Positions 60,134 to 64,000 of a stretch of DNA of 64,000 nucleotides are shown here, in pieces. Numbering within the stretch: position 1 is the stretch's first letter; each line of letters starts with the position of its first letter. The DNA lies in the NCBI RefSeq assembly GCF_023684385.1, contig NZ_JAGSOJ010000003.1, positions 558,001 through 622,000 on the forward strand. The letters run 5' to 3'. The DNA comes from Oceanirhabdus seepicola. Its GTDB lineage: Bacteria > Bacillota > Clostridia > Clostridiales > Clostridiaceae. Made by a program: the position numbers and the translations under genes. The notes under the pieces were generated by a model. That model searched no databases and had not been told where the DNA came from. It saw nothing but the letters and a program-made list of their open reading frames with translations.

Positions 60134-60418
60134 ACATCACACTCCTATTTTTGCTTTTAATGATTAATATTTATAATTTATACTCAAACTTAAGTTTTAT
60201 GCAAAATATATAAATATAGAAACTTAAAACAAACCTGCAAATAACAACTCATTAATTGTAAAGAAATGTTTGTTAAATTTTAATATATAAATTACCAAAT
60301 GATAAGTATGAGGCAGAATTTTAATTTGTAGATAAAAAATTTTTATCATAATTTTTGATAAAAATATCTGTAATCGTGTTATAATAAAATATAATTTAAT
60401 AATATGGAGGAGTAATGC

Positions 60419-61045
60419 ATGGGCCAACGAATTGAAATCCCTAGATATATAAAAATTGCAGTAGATGTGGCGGTGCGAATACATAAAGGTAATTTACCAG
60501 AAGGTGTTAAATTGAGAGGTAGATCAATTTTAGCAAGTGAATATAATGTTTCACCAGAAACTATACGAAAATCAATGAAACTACTTGATGATACAGGTGT
60601 TGTAGAAGTATGTAAGGGAAGTGGAGTTATTGTAAAGTCAAAAGAAAAAGCCTTAGACTTTATAAATAGTTTTAAAGATAAAGAAACCCTTGGAATGATT
60701 AGAGGTAATATTAAAAGTCTACTTCAACAAAGAAAAGAAGTAGAAAGACAACTTAATGAATTGAATGAAAAAATTATAGATTATTCATATAGATTCAAAA
60801 ACGCAGATTTAATCGATCCTGTACAAATTGAAATACCTGATTCATGTCATATAATAGATATGAGTATAGGTCAAAGTAAATTTTGGCACAATACAGGTTC
60901 CACAATTTTAGGTGTTAAAAGAGAGGATAAAGTCTATATTTCACCTGGTCCTTATTGGGAATTTAAAGAAAAAGACATTCTTTTAGTAGTAGGTGATGAA
61001 GGGGTTTTAGATAGAATAAAAAAGTATTTAGAAAACGATAATTAA
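60419..61045 (+). CDS. busR: BusR-like transcription regulator, GntR plus RCK_C
   Basis: A 208-residue protein. N-terminal GntR winged helix (YIKIAVDVAVRIHKGNLPEG, LASEYNVSPETIRKSMKLLD, VVEVCKGSGVIV), a coiled coil at about 95-125, and a C-terminal RCK_C (TrkA-C) domain (STILGVKREDKVYISPGPYW, FKEKDILLVVGDEG). This is the architecture of BusR, which binds cyclic di-AMP through RCK_C and represses glycine-betaine uptake. GGAGGAG is 6 nt before the ATG. It is followed by the opuC genes, supporting the call. Confidence 0.85.
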   Translation: MGQRIEIPRYIKIAVDVAVRIHKGNLPEGVKLRGRSILASEYNVSPETIRKSMKLLDDTGVVEVCKGSGVIVKSKEKALDFINSFKDKETLGMIRGNIKSLLQQRKEVERQLNELNEKIIDYSYRFKNADLIDPVQIEIPDSCHIIDMSIGQSKFWHNTGSTILGVKREDKVYISPGPYWEFKEKDILLVVGDEGVLDRIKKYLENDN

Positions 61046-61056
61046 CTTAATTGATC

Positions 61057-61121
61057 AAAGAATAGGCTATCTTAAAAGTAAGATTATGTATGAATTTTAC
61101 TTTTAAGATAGCCTATTCTTT
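61057..61121 (+). terminator. terminator of the busR-like gene
   Basis: A 25-bp perfect stem (61057-61081 with 61097-61121) across a 15-nt loop just after the regulator stop. It ends in TTCTTT. The size is unusually large. Confidence 0.7.
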
Positions 61122-61150
61122 AGTTTGACAACGTTTGACAAGGTTTGACA
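61121..61150 (+). promoter_or_regulatory. three 10-bp phased GTTTGACA repeats upstream of opuC
   Basis: TAGTTTGACA, ACGTTTGACA and AGGTTTGACA follow one another at exactly 10 bp. This gives face-of-helix spacing and contains TTGACA three times. A regulator site or overlapping -35 boxes for the opuC operon are possible. Confidence 0.55.
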
Positions 61151-61282
61151 AGGTAAAAATCATATGTTAGGCTATATAGAGTAAGAGACAACCTGTTTTA
61201 CAAAAAAAGTTGTTTGTTATAAAATTGAATTTAATGACAAAAATCGAAATAGAATTTAATAAATGAGTGCGATTTTTTAAGT

Positions 61283-61327
61283 AACTGCTGCTTTGAATTT
61301 ACAAATTTATAAGTAGCAGTTAGTTTT
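61283..61327 (+). terminator. leader hairpin before opuCA (possible attenuator)
   Basis: AACTGCTGCTT and AAGTAGCAGTT form a stem across 17 nt, followed by AGTTTTTGG, about 80 nt before the opuCA start. It could terminate transcription in the leader. Confidence 0.5.
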
Positions 61328-61404
61328 TGGGGAAATTTAATCTAACTTTGAGTTAATGGTTAAATATATTCCAAGTTTATCTTATTTCAGTAAGGAGGAT
61401 GTAA

Positions 61405-62517
61405 ATGATAAAATTTGAAAATGTATCTAAAATCTATGAAGATGGATTTCAAGCTTTAAAAAATATAAATCTGCATATAAAAAAAGGTGAATTACTTGTA
61501 TTAATTGGACCAAGTGGTTGTGGTAAGACAACAACTATGAAGATGATCAATAGACTTAATGATCCTACAGATGGAAAAATATATGTAAATGGTAAATTAA
61601 TAAATGAACAAGATCCAGTAAAACTTAGAAGGGATATAGGTTATGTCATACAACAAATAGGACTATTTCCACATATGACTATTGCAGAAAATGTTGCATT
61701 AGTACCTAAGTTAAAAAAAGAAAATGAAGAGCAGTATAAGAATAAAGTAAATGATTTATTAAATATGGTAGGATTAGACCCTGAAATCTATAGAGATAGA
61801 TATCCTGGGGAATTAAGTGGTGGGCAGCAACAAAGAATTGGAGTTATAAGAGCGCTAGCAGCAGAACCATCAATAATACTTATGGACGAGCCGTTTAGTG
61901 CATTAGATCCAATAAGTCGTGAACAATTACAAGAAGAACTTGTAAAACTACAAAAGGAAATAAATAAGACTATCGTTTTTGTTACACACGATATGGACGA
62001 GGCTCTTAAAATAGCTGATAGAATTTGTATAATGAGGGATGGAGAAATAGTTCAATTAGATGTTCCAAATAGAATATTAAGTAATCCAGCGGATGAGTTT
62101 GTTAAAAGTTTTATTGGAGAAGATAGGTTAAGCCAAGCAAAAGAATATCCAGAACTTGAAGATGTTATAGTCAAAGGGATTACAGTTAACCCTACTGATA
62201 AATTAAGTGAGTGTATACGATTACTGCATAAAAATAAAATCAATAACCTGGTAGTTGTAGATGAAGATAATAAATATTTAGGTGCAGTTGCATCGTGGGA
62301 TATCTATAAAAGTCATAAAAATAATGATTGTGAAATACAGGAAATTATGAGTGATGATTCAGTAAAAATAGACATTAATCAAAGTTTTGAAGAAGTGTTG
62401 AATACTATTAGTAAAGCAGATTTTGGTTTTTTACCTGTAACTGATTCCTCAAACGAGTTAAGAGGGGTTATAACTAATGAGGTTTTAATTGGAAGCTTAG
62501 CAGATAAAATATCATAA
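61405..62517 (+). CDS. opuCA: osmoprotectant ABC transporter ATPase, OpuCA-like
   Basis: A 370-residue protein. ABC ATPase: Walker A GPSGCGKTT, QQIGLFPHMTIAENV, signature LSGGQQQRIGV, Walker B ILMDEPFSALD, H-loop THD. A pair of CBS domains follows from about 255 (IRLLHKNKINNLVVVDEDNK, FEEVLNTISKADFGFLPVTD), as in OpuCA/ProV-type ATPases where they sense ionic strength or nucleotides. AAGGAGG precedes the ATG. It energises uptake of betaine, carnitine or choline with OpuCB and OpuCC. Confidence 0.93.
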   Translation: MIKFENVSKIYEDGFQALKNINLHIKKGELLVLIGPSGCGKTTTMKMINRLNDPTDGKIYVNGKLINEQDPVKLRRDIGYVIQQIGLFPHMTIAENVALVPKLKKENEEQYKNKVNDLLNMVGLDPEIYRDRYPGELSGGQQQRIGVIRALAAEPSIILMDEPFSALDPISREQLQEELVKLQKEINKTIVFVTHDMDEALKIADRICIMRDGEIVQLDVPNRILSNPADEFVKSFIGEDRLSQAKEYPELEDVIVKGITVNPTDKLSECIRLLHKNKINNLVVVDEDNKYLGAVASWDIYKSHKNNDCEIQEIMSDDSVKIDINQSFEEVLNTISKADFGFLPVTDSSNELRGVITNEVLIGSLADKIS

Positions 62518-62536
62518 TTTGAGAAAGGAGTTTTTT

Positions 62537-63193
62537 ATGGATTCAAATAATTTATTTAATATGTTTATAGAAACAGTAAAAGGAAGATGGCCAGATATTT
62601 TAAAGGCTTTAAGTCAACACTTGCAGTTGACATTAATTTCATTGGGGTTAGCAATATTAATCTCAGTACCTCTTGGAATATTTTTAACTAGACATAAAAG
62701 GTTTGCAGATACGGTAATAGGTATAACTGCAGTTTTTCAAACTATTCCAAGTTTAGCATTGTTAGGATTTTTAATTCCTTTCTTAGGAATTGGAACTACT
62801 CCAGCCATTGTTGCATTAACTATATATGGTTTATTACCAATATTGCGTAATACCTATACTGGAATAGTAGGGGTTGATAGTGCTCAAATAGAAGCAGGTA
62901 AGGGGATGGGAATGACTTCTCTTCAAATATTATTTATGGTTGAAATACCATCAGCATTAAACATAATAATGGCAGGTATAAGAACTGCTACAGTATTAAT
63001 TATTGGAGTAACAACTTTAGCTTCCTTAGTTGGAGCTGGAGGATTAGGAGATTTGATTTTCAGAGGTATATCTTCTGTTAATTCAGGCTTAATATTAGCA
63101 GGGGCTGTTCCTGCTGCTCTATTAGCAATATTATTCGAGAATATCTTGAAGTGGTTTGAAAAAATAGTGACTCCAAAAGGACTAAAACAGTAA
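62537..63193 (+). CDS. opuCB: osmoprotectant ABC transporter permease, OpuCB-like
   Basis: A 218-residue protein. The ATG at 62537 follows GAAAGGAG by 8 nt. Five or six helices and the EAA-like loop VDSAQIEAGKGMGMTSLQIL identify a binding-protein-dependent permease. The start LQLTLISLGLAILISVPLGI and ASLVGAGGLGDLIFRGISSV match OpuCB/OpuCD-type proteins. It lies 19 nt after opuCA and forms the membrane channel. Confidence 0.92.
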   Translation: MDSNNLFNMFIETVKGRWPDILKALSQHLQLTLISLGLAILISVPLGIFLTRHKRFADTVIGITAVFQTIPSLALLGFLIPFLGIGTTPAIVALTIYGLLPILRNTYTGIVGVDSAQIEAGKGMGMTSLQILFMVEIPSALNIIMAGIRTATVLIIGVTTLASLVGAGGLGDLIFRGISSVNSGLILAGAVPAALLAILFENILKWFEKIVTPKGLKQ

Positions 63194-63242
63194 GTTTTTA
63201 TTAGGCTATTTGAAAATAAATTTTATTAGGAAGGTGAATTGT

Positions 63243-64000
63243 TTGAAAAAGTTATCAATTTTATTAATTATAATGACAGTATTAATGGCCTTTATAGGCT
63301 GTGGAAAATCAGTATCAGATAAAAAAGTTATAGTAGGTGGAAAAGATTTTACGGAACAGGATATTTTAGTACACTTGGTATCAGAGTTAATTGAGAATAA
63401 AACAGACATAGAGGTAGAAAGAAAATCATACTTAGGTGGTTCTAGTATTGTAGCTAAATCTATTGAAACTGGTGATTTAGATATGTACGTAGAATATACA
63501 GGAACAGCTCTAATAAGTGTATTAGGTGAATCAGTTATTAATGATCCTGATGAGGTATATAATTTAGTTAAGAAAAGGTATTCAGATGAAAAGCAAATTG
63601 ATTGGTTAAAATCATTAGGATTTAATAATACTTTTGCAATAACAATGAAGAAATCAAAAGCTGAAGAACTAGGAATAAAAACATTATCTGATCTAGCTGA
63701 GCATGCACCAAATCTTATTTTTGCTTCAACACAGGAATTTTTAGAGAGAAAAGATGGATACAAGTCAATGCAGAAAGTTTATGGAATTGAATTTAAAGAA
63801 GCTAAAGGTATGGATCCAGGTTTATGCTATGCTGCAGTAAAAGATGATAAAGCAGATGTTAATGTATCTTTTGCTACAGATGGAAGAATTCCAGCTTTTG
63901 AATTATTTATTTTAGAAGATGATAAAAGCTTCTTCCCACCATATTATGCTGCACCAATCATTAGACAGGATACTTTAGAAAAATATCCTGAATTAGAAGA
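63243..64000 (+). CDS. opuCC: osmoprotectant-binding lipoprotein, OpuCC-like (truncated by window end)
   Basis: Begins at TTG 63243 after AGGAAGGTG and is open to the end of the window. A lipoprotein signal (LSILLIIMTVLMAFIGC, Cys about 21) is followed by VIVGGKDFTEQDILVHLVSE, RKSYLGGSSIVAKSIETGDL and DMYVEYTGTAL, the OpuAC/OpuCC substrate-binding pattern. At least 252 residues are visible, most of the usual length of about 300. It captures betaine-like solutes for OpuCA/CB. The 3' end is outside the window. Confidence 0.9.
   Translation, partial: MKKLSILLIIMTVLMAFIGCGKSVSDKKVIVGGKDFTEQDILVHLVSELIENKTDIEVERKSYLGGSSIVAKSIETGDLDMYVEYTGTALISVLGESVINDPDEVYNLVKKRYSDEKQIDWLKSLGFNNTFAITMKKSKAEELGIKTLSDLAEHAPNLIFASTQEFLERKDGYKSMQKVYGIEFKEAKGMDPGLCYAAVKDDKADVNVSFATDGRIPAFELFILEDDKSFFPPYYAAPIIRQDTLEKYPELE

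Overview
The window is AT-rich DNA from a low-GC Gram-positive anaerobe, most likely a clostridium or a Peptostreptococcaceae relative. The evidence is the codon use, AGGAGG-type ribosome binding sites, Lgt-type lipoproteins, the sigma/YvrJ/DUF1659/DUF2922 cluster, a CD1871A-type CXXC peptide, Tn1549-type conjugation genes and an OpuC/BusR osmoprotectant locus. No rRNA, complete tRNA or CRISPR array was seen. Much of the window is accessory DNA.

Layout. 0-2.7 kb: a small sigma-factor cluster and a divergent 321-residue protein of unknown function. 2.7-5.1 kb: decayed DNA with two strong hairpins and a broken WYL-type regulator. 5.2-12.3 kb: a tightly packed five-gene operon encoding a dynamin-like GTPase, a small two-helix membrane protein, an unusual HerA/FtsK-type ATPase, an LHH (HNH/EndoVII) nuclease toxin and a SUKH-type immunity protein. 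A second, decayed immunity fragment lies just downstream on the other strand. This is the best candidate for an undescribed conflict or toxin-handling system. 13.7-21.8 kb: a two-component system, two extracytoplasmic redoxin lipoproteins, a membrane 4Fe-4S protein, a CXXC peptide and two MacB-like ABC exporters. Three copies of one 23-bp operator, each 4 nt from a -10 box, tie the set together.

22.2-57.5 kb is a patchwork of integrated elements. A 56-codon-long repeat containing an ACACAT/ATGTGT dyad, which looks like the 3' end of a 23S rRNA uracil methyltransferase (rum-type) gene, occurs at about 29.06, 40.73, 45.75 and 56.57 kb, with a partial copy at 57.33 kb. At three of these a serine recombinase or its remnant lies just upstream, so the region reads as serial integration at one site. 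The pieces are an element with primase and recombinase (22-29 kb); a truncated Tn1549-like conjugative element with oriT, MobC, relaxase, VirD4 coupling protein, TrbL-like proteins and a PrgI stub cut by an IS1182-family insertion (30-40.7 kb); a MerR/flavin-protein segment (41.3-44.1 kb); and a decayed segment. A separate 421-bp direct repeat lies at 29.26 and 50.0 kb.

46.2-60 kb also holds metabolic genes: a BaiCD/FadH-like flavin/Fe-S reductase, MarR with DUF2798, an MFS exporter, and a rhodanese lipoprotein, a class I glutamine-amidotransferase-like hydrolase and a MalY-type C-S lyase. The last three share an upstream activator-like site at the same distance from TATAAT. A PLP enzyme fused to a GNAT domain follows. 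60.4-64 kb is an osmoprotectant locus: a BusR-like regulator (GntR plus RCK_C), then opuCA, opuCB and the 5' part of opuCC, which runs off the window.
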